Assembly: GCA_005882255.1 (NCBI GenBank)
Contig: VBEZ01000177.1
Span: 1 to 34,043, forward strand
Reading direction: 5' to 3'
Source of the DNA: Chloroflexota bacterium
GTDB lineage: Bacteria > Chloroflexota > Limnocylindria > P2-11E
DNA length: 34,043 nucleotides
Shown: one piece after another, positions 22,741 to 30,532 of the stretch
How positions within the stretch are numbered: position 1 is the first letter of the stretch
Layout of the letters: every line of letters starts with the position of its first letter
The notes under the pieces: model-generated
Database searches by the model: none
Told to the model about the DNA's origin: nothing
What the model saw: the letters and a program-made list of their open reading frames with translations, nothing else
Program-made: the position numbers and the translations under genes

Positions 22741-23595
22741 TTAGCCACCCAGCGTGTGCACACGGGCCGCGAGGCCGATCCGCCGCAGCGCGCGTGCGGT
22801 CCGGAGCGCGTGGCGGTGGTCATCCGCGACGGCGAACAGGGTGGGCCCGCTGCCACTGAGCGCCAGCGCGATGCCGTGCTCCGCGGCGCGCGAGCGAGCA
22901 TCCGCGACGGCGGGGCAGAGACGCTCAGCGGCCCCGAGCAGATCGTTCCGCGCGTTGTCGCGCAGGAGCTGCGGGCTGACCGCGTGCTGCGCGAATCCAT
23001 GGAGCAGTGCATCGACCGCGCCGTCGGCCTGGCGGTCCTCGCTCCGCAGCGCGGCGAAGACATCCGCCGTCGCGAGACGCGCGCCGAGGCGAACGATCAC
23101 GATGTGCGTCGGCGCCAGACCGGTCAACGCCTCGACACGTTCGCCCCGCCCGCTCACGAGCGCTACGCGCGCGCCACTCGCGAAGAACGGAACGTCGGAG
23201 CCGAGGGTCGCCGCAAGCGCGACGAGATCGAGGTCCGGGCGCTGCCAGATCGTCGCGAGGGCGCGCAGTACGGCGCCCGCGTCGCTCGACCCCCCACCGA
23301 GACCCGCGGCGACCGGGATGCGCTTCCGCACGTGCACGAACGCGCCGGGATCACGACGTGCGGCTTGGGCCATCGCGTGCACCGCGCGATCCGCGAGCTC
23401 GCCACCGGGCGGTGCGCCGACGTCCGGCACGAGGCGCACCACGAGTCGCCGGTACGGAGCGACGCGCACGCGATCGGCGAGGTCGATCGTGGCGAACACG
23501 CTGCGAAGCTCGTGATAGCCGTCGGCGCGTTTTCCGGTGACCGCCAGCGCGAGGTTGATCTTCGCCGGCGCGAGCAGCGTGACCGCGTGCGTCAT
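22741..23595 (-). CDS. ispE: 4-diphosphocytidyl-2-C-methyl-D-erythritol kinase IspE
   Basis: 284 residues; GHMP kinase that phosphorylates CDP-ME in the MEP route to isoprenoids. Seen: LLAPAKINLALAVTGKRADGYHELRSVF at the N-terminus, the ATP-binding PVAAGLGGGSSDAGAVLRAL, GSDVPFF, and the C-terminal LALSGSGPTLFAVA. The start is the ATG overlapping the rsmA stop as ATGA. The frame stays open far upstream within rsmA, but that part is not protein-like. The MEP pathway supplies the substrate used by the polyprenyl synthase at 15849. Confidence 0.96.
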   Translation of the reverse strand: MTHAVTLLAPAKINLALAVTGKRADGYHELRSVFATIDLADRVRVAPYRRLVVRLVPDVGAPPGGELADRAVHAMAQAARRDPGAFVHVRKRIPVAAGLGGGSSDAGAVLRALATIWQRPDLDLVALAATLGSDVPFFASGARVALVSGRGERVEALTGLAPTHIVIVRLGARLATADVFAALRSEDRQADGAVDALLHGFAQHAVSPQLLRDNARNDLLGAAERLCPAVADARSRAAEHGIALALSGSGPTLFAVADDHRHALRTARALRRIGLAARVHTLGG

Positions 23596-24461
23596 CGCCC
23601 GGCCGGCGTGGGGACCGACGGGACGCCGAGGGCGCGCGCCAGCGCGACCCATTCCTCGAGCGTGAGCTCCTCGGCGCGGCGTCGCGGCTCGATGCCCGCA
23701 CCTCGCAGCGCGGACTCGGCGCGGTCCGGCGCGACGCCCGCCTCGTGACCCAGAGCGCCGCGGAGCTGCTTGCGGCGGTGACGGAACACATCGCTCACCA
23801 GCCGCAGGAACGTGTTCCGGTCGAGTGGAGCGAACGCCGGTCGCGCGCGTGTGCGCAGAGCGACGACCGCGGAGCTCACCCTCGGTGCGGGGCGGAACGC
23901 GCTCGGCGGGACGCGGCGCACGATCCTCGCGTCGGCGAACGACTGCACGAACACCGAGAGATACCCGCGCTCCTTCGCCGACGTCGCCGTCGCGACGATG
24001 CGGCGCGCGACCTCCTCCTGAACGAGCACGACGACGAGCGGCGGCCGCCGATCGTCGCCGATGAAGCGCTCGAGCAGCGGCGTCGTGATCTGGTAGGGCA
24101 GGTTCGCGACGATCCGCGTGGGCCGTCGCTCCCCCAGAGCGAAGAGGTCGACCGCGAGTGCGTCGGCCCGGACGATGTTGACGTTGCCGCGTCCGGCGAG
24201 CGTTTCGCCCAGCACCGCCACCAGACGCTCGTCGATCTCGACCGCGGTCACCGAGCGCGCGCGTGCGGCGAGCTGGGCGGTGAGGACGCCGGGGCCGGGA
24301 CCGACCTCCAGGACATCGTCGCTGGCGGACAGCTCGGCGGCATCGAGAATCGCCGCCAGGACGTGGCGGTCGACGAGGAAGCGCTGGCCGAGCGACGACG
24401 CGGCGCGCACGCCGTGCCGGCGGAGGACGCTCTCGAGCGCGCTCGGGTCGACGACGTCCAT
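23592..24461 (-). CDS. rsmA: 16S rRNA A1518/A1519 dimethyltransferase RsmA (KsgA)
   Basis: 289 residues; dimethylates two adjacent adenosines near the 3' end of 16S rRNA during small-subunit assembly, using SAM. Seen: SLGQRFLVD, motif I LEVGPGPGVLTAQL at about 51-64, AVEIDERL, ADALAVDL, motif IV NLPYQIT at 120-126, VQEEVARRI, and the C-terminal helical domain (VFRHRRKQLRGAL). No Shine-Dalgarno sequence; TAGGCT lies six bases before the ATG. It lies 23 bases after the SLT wall-hydrolase gene and is coupled to ispE by ATGA, reproducing the rpfB-ksgA-ispE order known from Actinobacteria. Confidence 0.96.
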   Translation of the reverse strand: MDVVDPSALESVLRRHGVRAASSLGQRFLVDRHVLAAILDAAELSASDDVLEVGPGPGVLTAQLAARARSVTAVEIDERLVAVLGETLAGRGNVNIVRADALAVDLFALGERRPTRIVANLPYQITTPLLERFIGDDRRPPLVVVLVQEEVARRIVATATSAKERGYLSVFVQSFADARIVRRVPPSAFRPAPRVSSAVVALRTRARPAFAPLDRNTFLRLVSDVFRHRRKQLRGALGHEAGVAPDRAESALRGAGIEPRRRAEELTLEEWVALARALGVPSVPTPAGR

Positions 24462-24467
24462 CGCCGC

Positions 24468-24473
24468 AGCCTA
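24468..24473 (-). promoter_or_regulatory. Candidate -10 hexamer TAGGCT before rsmA
   Basis: TAGGCT ends six bases before the ATG at 24461 and is not part of any stop codon. Hexamer and spacing are identical to those before the MBL-fold gene at 4012. It would give rsmA-ispE a leaderless promoter separate from the wall-hydrolase gene. Confidence 0.45.
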
Positions 24474-24484
24474 CGCGGCGGCGA

Positions 24485-25396
24485 TTATTTGCAGCTCCAC
24501 TGCGCCGCCTGGCCATTTCGGAACATGTACGCGGCGGTATTGGCGTTCGCGACCGCGTCGAACACGCTGGCGCCGCCGTAGCCGGCCCGCACGCTGTTCG
24601 CGGCCCAGGTCGCGGGCATGAACTGGAAGAGGCCCGCCGCGCCGGACCGCGCGTTCACCGCGTACGGGTTGTACCGGCTCTCGCACCAGGCGACCCGCAG
24701 CAGCTGATCCGGGTCGGCGCCCCACGCCGCGGCCGCCGAGCCGATCACCGCCGCGATGTCGGAGGGCGCGGGCGCCGGCTTCGTACCAACGCGCCGAACC
24801 TCGGCGACCGGGCTGACGACCACGGCGCTGGCGACCAGCGCTCGGCCCGCCTCAGCGCCGTCGACGACGTGGACGCGGTAGGTGTTGTCGGCGAGTCCGG
24901 TCAGGCCGGCGCTCACCAGGGTGGTCCTCCCGGCGGCAAGCTCGGCGTCGTAGATCACCTCGACCGAGAAGGGAACCGACTCCCTGACGACGGTCTCGTA
25001 GTCCGCCACCCGCACGAGGTGGATCACGTCGCCGGCATTCACGATCGCGTCGGACGCGATCGAGACGTCGTCCTGGGGACCCAGCTCGATGCCGTTCACC
25101 GCCAGCGCCTCGGCGACGGTGACCGCCCGTGGCGCGCGGAGGCCCGTCACGCCGGTGGCGTCGACGAGCGTGAGCGGCACGCTCGGCGCGGCGAGGTGCA
25201 GCAGGGCCGGGGCCGGCGGCGGCACGTCCCGCGGGAGCGATCGTGATACCGGAGCGACACGTGCGGCGTCGATCGCGGTCGCGGCCTCGCCAAGCCCGGC
25301 GACGGACCCGAGCGCCCACGACGCGCCGAACACGCAGAGCGTCAACAGCGCGAGCGACGCGACGCGCAGCAGCTCAGCGACTGGTGTCCGAGGCAC
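24485..25396 (-). CDS. DUF348-G5-SLT cell-wall hydrolase (RpfB-like architecture)
   Basis: 303 residues from GTG 25396, chosen because GGAGG lies nine bases before it; GTG 25420 and GTG 25405 are alternatives. One membrane/signal segment (about 10-33), a Pro/Ala-rich linker, one DUF348 domain (about 74-127; VPLTLVDATGVTGLRAPRAVTVAEALAVNGIE is its usual pattern), a G5 domain (about 128-205; YETVVRESVPFSVEVIYDAELAAGRTTLVSAG), and a lytic transglycosylase SLT domain (about 215-303) with catalytic E239 in WCESRYNPYAVNARSGAAGLFQFMP. It is expected outside the membrane, cleaving peptidoglycan glycan strands. Actinobacterial RpfB has the same DUF348-G5 front with an Rpf domain and the same ksgA-ispE neighbours, so this is a likely counterpart with another lysozyme-fold domain. 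Confidence 0.93.
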   Translation of the reverse strand: MPRTPVAELLRVASLALLTLCVFGASWALGSVAGLGEAATAIDAARVAPVSRSLPRDVPPPAPALLHLAAPSVPLTLVDATGVTGLRAPRAVTVAEALAVNGIELGPQDDVSIASDAIVNAGDVIHLVRVADYETVVRESVPFSVEVIYDAELAAGRTTLVSAGLTGLADNTYRVHVVDGAEAGRALVASAVVVSPVAEVRRVGTKPAPAPSDIAAVIGSAAAAWGADPDQLLRVAWCESRYNPYAVNARSGAAGLFQFMPATWAANSVRAGYGGASVFDAVANANTAAYMFRNGQAAQWSCK

Positions 25397-25498
25397 CTTC
25401 CCCACCCTCCACCCCCTCACGCCCGGGACATGGCGATGCCCTAGGTGTACTGAGGGGGAACGGAGTAGATGCTAGCAGAGGCTTCGGAGGGGGTGTTT

Positions 25499-25514
25499 AG
25501 GCGCCTGGGCGCCT
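25499..25514. other. GC-rich hairpin between galU and the SLT gene
   Basis: AGGCGC-CTGG-GCGCCT forms a six-base-pair stem with a four-base loop, and equally reads as two tandem GGCGCCTG units (25500-25515). It is flanked on both sides by GTTTAG (25495-25500 and 25515-25520). It lies 22 bases past the galU stop. No U-tract follows on the minus strand, so it is not a standard intrinsic terminator; attenuation, protein binding or a factor-dependent stop is possible. Confidence 0.4.
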
Positions 25515-25536
25515 GTTTAGACGAGCAACTGGACGG

Positions 25537-26460
25537 TTATCGCCCGCGCGGCGCCTTCCAGCCGAGGCCCTCCAGATGGGCTCGAACCGCGGGCCCGGTG
25601 TCGTTCCGGCCCAGCGCGGCGTCAACGAAGGCGTTCACGTAGCCGATCTTGTCGCCGCAGTCGTAGCGCTGGCCCTTCAGCTCGACGGCCCAGACCGGGG
25701 CGCCCTCGCGTGCGAGCTCGGCGACGGCGTCGGTGAGCCAGATCTCTCCGCCGCGGCCGGGCCGCTGTTTCGCCAGGACGTCGAAGATCTCGGGCTCGAG
25801 GATGTACCCGTGGACCGCCGCGAGGTCGCTGGGGGCGTCCTCGGGCGCCGGCTTCTCGACGATCGCGATCACACGCCGGGTCGCCTCGTCGACCTCCGTC
25901 CCGGCCACGACGCCGTACCGGCTGATGTCCTTCTTTCCGACCCGGATGCAGCCGACCACGCTTCCACCGCCGAGCCGCTCGCGCGCCTTGATCAGCTGCA
26001 TCAGCGCGGGCTCCTCGCCGAGCATGATGTCGTCGCCCCAGAGCATCGCGAAAGGCTCGTCGCCGATCAGCGGGCGTGCCTGGAGCACCGCGTGCCCGTT
26101 CCCTTTTGGCTCGGCCTGCAGGACCGACTTCACCTGCGCCAGCCGCTCGGCCCGCTTCAGGAGCTCGAGGTCCTCCCGCCGCATGTCGGCCGCGAGTCGC
26201 GCCTCGATGCGCGGGTTCGGCTTGAAGTATGCCTCGATCCACTCCTTGCCGGGGCCGACGACGAGGACGACGCGCTCGATGCCGGAGGCGGTCATCTCGG
26301 TGACGACGAGCTCGATGACCGGTGTGTCGACGACCGGGATGAGCTCCTTCGGCACCGCGCGGCTGATCGGCAGGAAGCGCGTGCCGAGACCGCCGGCCGG
26401 GATGACGCCGTACCTCACCGGCCGCACCGCCGGCGCATAGCCGTTGCTCTCGGGTGTCAT
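25537..26460 (-). CDS. galU: UTP-glucose-1-phosphate uridylyltransferase
   Basis: 307 residues; makes UDP-glucose for polysaccharides, glycolipids and trehalose. Seen: the nucleotidyl-transferase motif IPAGGLGTRFLPISRAVPKELIPVVD, QAEPKGNGHAVLQA, LWGDDIM, VEKPAPEDAPSDLA, and GEIWLTDA with LKGQRYDCGDKIGYVNAFVD. All fit bacterial GalU and the length is normal. The ATG overlaps the stop of the metalloprotease gene as ATGA. It closes the operon that begins with glmM. A hairpin-like element lies 22 bases past its stop. Confidence 0.95.
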   Translation of the reverse strand: MTPESNGYAPAVRPVRYGVIPAGGLGTRFLPISRAVPKELIPVVDTPVIELVVTEMTASGIERVVLVVGPGKEWIEAYFKPNPRIEARLAADMRREDLELLKRAERLAQVKSVLQAEPKGNGHAVLQARPLIGDEPFAMLWGDDIMLGEEPALMQLIKARERLGGGSVVGCIRVGKKDISRYGVVAGTEVDEATRRVIAIVEKPAPEDAPSDLAAVHGYILEPEIFDVLAKQRPGRGGEIWLTDAVAELAREGAPVWAVELKGQRYDCGDKIGYVNAFVDAALGRNDTGPAVRAHLEGLGWKAPRGR

Positions 26461-28406
26461 CGATGCGCGACCGCGACGCTGAACGGCACGACCTCCGTCG
26501 CACGCACCGCGAAGCCGGTGACGGCGAGGAGCGGCGCGCGCCGATCGCCCGAGGTGTCCACGTCCAGGTCGAGCGTCCCGGCGTCGACGCTGCGGCGGTC
26601 CACCGTGGTGCCGGCGGCCGTGAAGCGCAGCAGCTGCACCAGGAACCGCTGGGAGACCGCGTTCGTCGAACGCACGAAGCCGCTCGCCTGCCAGCCGTTG
26701 TCGCTCTCGGCATCGTCGCTCAGCACGCCGCCGCTGATCGTGATGTCGTCCAGCGCCATGCCGTGGAGGCTGAGCGCTCCGTCGGTCACGTACTCGAAGC
26801 GGAGCTGGACCTCCTTGCCCGCGTACGCGGAGAGGTCCACCTGCTGCTGGATCCACACCGGCGCCCGGCCGCCGCCGGAGACATCGGTGAAGCCGTTGCC
26901 GAGGTTGTCGCCGTTCGGGTCGTCCCGCGTCGTGGCCGGCGCCGCGAGCGTCGTCCAATGCGCGCCGCCGTCGGTCGACACCGCGACGTACCCATAGTCA
27001 TAGTCCTTCTCGATCTCGTACCAGGTCCAGAACGAGAGGGTCGGGCTGGTCGCGGCGCGCAGGTCGACCGTGCGCGTGAGCGTGCTGTCCAGTCCGTCGG
27101 CCCGATCCGACCACCACAGCGCGTTTCCGGAATGCGGATCGGTCGGGAGCAGCTTCGCCTGCCGAGCACCGTCGAAGTGGATCGTCATCGCCGCACGCGG
27201 CAGCTCGACGTAGCGCGCGGCGTATTCGTGCGTGCTCGACGCGAGGGTGTTGCCCAGCGTCACGCGGTCCTGATCCGTCGGGCCCGCCGGCGTCCGAAAG
27301 GCCAGGCCGCTGGGGTAGCTGTACCGCGCTTCGGCCGACGACCCGATGAACGCGTTCGCCGCGGCGAAGTCCGCGAAGAGCTCCTCGAGGCCGCGCTGCC
27401 CCCGCGCCCGGAGTACGGCATCGAGGTCAGCCGGGGTGTCGATGCCCTTCGCCATGAAGGCGTTGATGAGGTCGTCGCCGCCCGCCTGCTGCCGTGCGAA
27501 CTCGAGGAACAGGTAGGCGAGCCCATAGTGCGCCTGCGACTGCTCGAGCTCGGGCCAGTCGTTGAGCTGCGTGTCCGGCAGGGAAAGGAACGTCTGCGCG
27601 TGCAAGACCGGAAAACCATTCGCCTGCTCGCACAGCTGCGCCTGACCCTCGTTGAACCACACCGAGGACCGCTTCTGCTTCCCGTACTGGATCATGTGAC
27701 AGAACTCGTGCGCCACGATCGAGCTGAGATAGCTCGTCCCGGGACGGGCGGCGAGCGAGTTGATGTAGACCATCTCGCGCTCCGCGGAGAATTCGTTCAC
27801 CCAGAGCGGGAGCTCGTCGGACGAGCTGAAATAGCCCGCGGCGGCACCCGGGATCTTCGCGAGCAGGATGTTGATGTGCGGATCGGAGTCGACGCCGGGC
27901 GACCACTCCGAACCGTAGAGCCTGCGGTCCGTCGGGTAGACCTTGTTCTCGAACGACGACGCACTCGCTCCGAGCTGATCGACGTCGACCTGCACGTCGT
28001 TCTGCACCCACCACTTCGCGTGATCGGTGACCACCCGCAGCGTCGCCGTGATGCGGATGGGCTTTTTCGCCGCGAAGTCGTAGGTCCAGAAGGGGACCTG
28101 CGTTCCGACGTTCTCGACCAGCGGTGTCGTGCGGACCGGCTGGAACTGGGCGGCCGGCTGGCCGTCGCGGCCACGCATCCGCCGCGTGAGATCGAAGATG
28201 TCCGCCTCGGGGAGCGACTTTGACAGCAGCGCGGCGCTCATGTCGGACGCGAGCGGCGCCACGCTCGCGCCGGGGGCCGTGCTCGCGGCGCTGGTCGCGC
28301 TGGCGCTGGGGGAAGGTGAGCGGTCCGTCCTCGTCTGGGGCGGAAGGCACGCGCCACCGACGAGGACGAGGGTGAGAAGGATCGCAAGACGCCGCGGCAC
28401 GTTCAC
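26457..28406 (-). CDS. Secreted metallopeptidase lipoprotein (M30/M6-like)
   Basis: 649 residues. The N-terminus MNVPRRLAILLTLVLVGGAC is a lipoprotein signal with lipobox VGGAC, lipidated at C20, followed by a Ser/Thr/Ala/Pro linker. The peptidase domain (about 90-400) has HEFCH at 233-237 and, 15 residues on, WFNEGQAQL with E253 as a likely third zinc ligand, the gluzincin pattern of hyicolysin-like M30 peptidases. The C-terminal half holds jelly-roll parts (SPTLSFWTWYEIEKDYDYGYVAVSTDGGAHWTTL; LDDITISGGV) like the tail of immune inhibitor A peptidases. It probably acts outside the membrane; the substrate is unknown. It is coupled on both sides by GTGA (alr) and ATGA (galU), an unusual place for a protease inside a precursor operon. 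Confidence 0.85.
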   Translation of the reverse strand: MNVPRRLAILLTLVLVGGACLPPQTRTDRSPSPSASATSAASTAPGASVAPLASDMSAALLSKSLPEADIFDLTRRMRGRDGQPAAQFQPVRTTPLVENVGTQVPFWTYDFAAKKPIRITATLRVVTDHAKWWVQNDVQVDVDQLGASASSFENKVYPTDRRLYGSEWSPGVDSDPHINILLAKIPGAAAGYFSSSDELPLWVNEFSAEREMVYINSLAARPGTSYLSSIVAHEFCHMIQYGKQKRSSVWFNEGQAQLCEQANGFPVLHAQTFLSLPDTQLNDWPELEQSQAHYGLAYLFLEFARQQAGGDDLINAFMAKGIDTPADLDAVLRARGQRGLEELFADFAAANAFIGSSAEARYSYPSGLAFRTPAGPTDQDRVTLGNTLASSTHEYAARYVELPRAAMTIHFDGARQAKLLPTDPHSGNALWWSDRADGLDSTLTRTVDLRAATSPTLSFWTWYEIEKDYDYGYVAVSTDGGAHWTTLAAPATTRDDPNGDNLGNGFTDVSGGGRAPVWIQQQVDLSAYAGKEVQLRFEYVTDGALSLHGMALDDITISGGVLSDDAESDNGWQASGFVRSTNAVSQRFLVQLLRFTAAGTTVDRRSVDAGTLDLDVDTSGDRRAPLLAVTGFAVRATEVVPFSVAVAHR

Positions 28407-29575
28407 AACCGACGGTAACCGTCGGCGAGCGTGCGCATCGCGACGACGCGGCCGCCGCGGTGGTAACGCCGCGGCACGCGCCGACGGATTCCAACCAGGA
28501 TCTCGTAGCTGATCGTGCCCACCGCCATGGCGAGATCGTCCGCGGTCTGCCGCGCCGTGCCCTGAGCCCCGATCACCACCACCTCGTCACCCTCGCGCGT
28601 CGCCGGAAGTTCAGTGACGTCAAGCATGACGAGGTCCATCGCCACGCGCCCGGCGAACGGCAGGGCCCGCCCGCCGAGGAGGACACGACCGCGGCGCCCG
28701 AGCGCCCGGGGGAGTCCGTCGCCGTAGCCGACGGGCACGGTCGCCACGCGGCCGCCCTGCGGCAGCCGGTACTCCAGCCCGTAGGAAACGCCGGTCCCCT
28801 TGGGCACCGCGGCGACCCGCCGGACCCGCGATCGCCACTCCAGCGCGGGTCGGAGCGCGAGCGCGGCCGCGAGATGCGGCGCGGTGTGAAGGCCGTAGAG
28901 CGAGACGCCGGGACGGATCGCGTTGCAGCCCGGAACGGGGCCCAAGGCGGCGACGCCCGCGCTCGCCGCGGCGTGGATCCAGCGCGGTGGCGTCGGGATC
29001 GCACTCAGTACGTCGGCGAAACGCGCGAGCTGCGCGCGGTCGCCGCTGACATCCGCCTCGTCGGCGGTCGCCAGGTGCGTGAACAGGCCCTCGACCTCGA
29101 GGTGGCGGAGCTCGCGCAGGCGGGCCAGACGCGCGGGCGCTTCCGCGGCCGGTGCGCCGAGACGCGTGAGGCCGGTGTCCACCTTGAAATGCACCCGAGC
29201 GGTGCGACCCGCGGCCGCGGCGGCCTCGTCGATGAGTCGCGCATCATCGAGGTCCCACACGACGAGCGCGCAATCCGCGGCGACGGCGGCCTCGGCCTCC
29301 GCGCGGTCCGTGGCGCCGGAGAGCACGAGCACCGGCGCGGTGATCCCGGCCCGGCGGATGACCAGCGCCTCTTCCACCGTGAACACCGCGAGCATCGCCG
29401 CTCCCGCCTCGGCCAGCGTCTCCGCCACGGCTTCGACGCCGTGGCCGTAGGCGTCGTCTTTCACGACCGCGATCACCTCGCCGCCGCCTCGGTTCCTCAG
29501 CGCGACGAGGTTCGCCGCGATCGCGTCGAGATCGACGTCGACGACGGTCGACCGCAGCGGTACGGCGACGCTCAC
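28403..29575 (-). CDS. alr: Alanine racemase
   Basis: 390 residues from GTG 29575; PLP enzyme that makes D-alanine for peptidoglycan. Seen: STVVDVDLDAIAANL, the PLP lysine K39 in VVKDDAYGHG, HFKVDTGLTRLG, GLFTHLATADE, NAIRPGVSLYGL, the C-terminal SYGLEYRLPQGGRVATVPVGYGDGLPR with the catalytic tyrosine region, and AMDLVMLDVT. The start is inferred from family length; no Shine-Dalgarno sequence or -10 hexamer is obvious there, and the frame remains open upstream over 70 bases of poor coding quality. Stop and next start overlap as GTGA. Confidence 0.94.
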   Translation of the reverse strand: MSVAVPLRSTVVDVDLDAIAANLVALRNRGGGEVIAVVKDDAYGHGVEAVAETLAEAGAAMLAVFTVEEALVIRRAGITAPVLVLSGATDRAEAEAAVAADCALVVWDLDDARLIDEAAAAAGRTARVHFKVDTGLTRLGAPAAEAPARLARLRELRHLEVEGLFTHLATADEADVSGDRAQLARFADVLSAIPTPPRWIHAAASAGVAALGPVPGCNAIRPGVSLYGLHTAPHLAAALALRPALEWRSRVRRVAAVPKGTGVSYGLEYRLPQGGRVATVPVGYGDGLPRALGRRGRVLLGGRALPFAGRVAMDLVMLDVTELPATREGDEVVVIGAQGTARQTADDLAMAVGTISYEILVGIRRRVPRRYHRGGRVVAMRTLADGYRRL

Positions 29576-29648
29576 AGACGAACGAAGGCGGGCAGCGACA
29601 GCCTGAGCCGGCGCTGACGCACGAGCGAAGTCTGTACCGGCGTAGCCA

Positions 29649-30500
29649 CTATTTCGCGAGGATCTCACGCAGCGCGCGCGGCATCGCGTCGACGATGTCC
29701 GTCGCGAGCGCGCCGGACTCACCGATCTCCGACGCGAGCAGCGCTCCCGCGCGCCCGTGCACCCAGACCGCGGCGGCGGCGGCCGCGAGCGGCGCAAGCC
29801 CGCGAGCGACGAACGCGGCGACCGCGCCGCCCAGCGCGTCGCCGGAGCCGCCGACACCGAGCGTCGGATTCGGAGCGTCGTGGACGTACGTGCGCTTCCC
29901 GTCGCTGACGACCGTGACCGCGCCCTTCAGGACGACGACGGCGTTCCACGAGGTCGCGTGGCGCTCGGCGAACGCGACGCGTGCGGCGCCGGTGGGCACG
30001 ACGCGCCCGGCCAGCCGCGCGGCCTCGCCGTCATGCGGCGTGAGAATCGTGGTCTTCGGCAGCGCCGCGGCCCAGTCCTCGGTGCGCGCGAGCGCGTTCA
30101 GACCGTCGGCGTCGATCACCGTGCCCACCGCCTTCGCGTTGCGGAGCAGCGCGATCACGAAGTCGTCGGTCCCCGACGCGTGCGCGAGGCCCGGCCCGAT
30201 GAGCATCGCGCGGATCTTGTCGCCGAAGATGGGCGTGACCTGTGCGGCCGCGCCGGTGGCGACGACGCCCGGCTGCGCCTCGGCCAGCGGGAAGAAGGTG
30301 ACGTTGGGATCCTGGCCGGCGACCATCTCCACCAGCGAGCGCGCCGCGGCGACCGTGACGACGCCCGCGCCGCACCGCAGCGCGGCCCGCGCCGCGAGCA
30401 GGACCGCACCGGGATAGCGATGAGAGCCGCCGACGATGAGGACGCGCCCGCGCGCTTCTTTGCCCGCGTCCGGCGGGAGCGGCCGGAGCGAGGCGCGCAC
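29649..30500 (-). CDS. nnrD: ADP-dependent NAD(P)H-hydrate dehydratase
   Basis: 283 residues from GTG 30500; repairs hydrated NAD(P)H using ADP. Ribokinase-like fold: GRVLIVGGSHRYPGAVLLAARAALRCGAGVVTVA, MLIGPGLA, VIDADGLNAL, TILTPHDGEAARL, VVLKGAVTVVSDG, and the GGSGDALGG nucleotide motif with the catalytic aspartate. The N-terminal epimerase domain (NnrE) often fused to it is absent. In the family the helix before the GTG (ALDARIVRASLRPLPP) looks conserved, so the real start may be upstream at CTG 30536, which overlaps the acpS stop exactly as CTGA. The order acpS-nnrD-alr is conserved in many Gram-positives. Confidence 0.92.
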   Translation of the reverse strand: MRASLRPLPPDAGKEARGRVLIVGGSHRYPGAVLLAARAALRCGAGVVTVAAARSLVEMVAGQDPNVTFFPLAEAQPGVVATGAAAQVTPIFGDKIRAMLIGPGLAHASGTDDFVIALLRNAKAVGTVIDADGLNALARTEDWAAALPKTTILTPHDGEAARLAGRVVPTGAARVAFAERHATSWNAVVVLKGAVTVVSDGKRTYVHDAPNPTLGVGGSGDALGGAVAAFVARGLAPLAAAAAAVWVHGRAGALLASEIGESGALATDIVDAMPRALREILAK

Positions 30501-30532
30501 GATGCGCGCGTCGAGCGCCTGGCTCGGACCGC

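Noticed and set aside
25421-25536. c-di-AMP (ydaO-type) riboswitch before the wall-hydrolase gene, as in actinobacterial rpf genes
   Set aside because: A GGGGGAAC-like stretch exists only on the plus strand, the wrong one, and the conserved paired elements are absent.
26457-28406. Classical M6 immune inhibitor A
   Set aside because: M6 has HExxHxxGxxH; here HEFCH is followed by a distant NEG glutamate. Only the C-terminal jelly-roll resembles M6, so a plain M6 call is not made.
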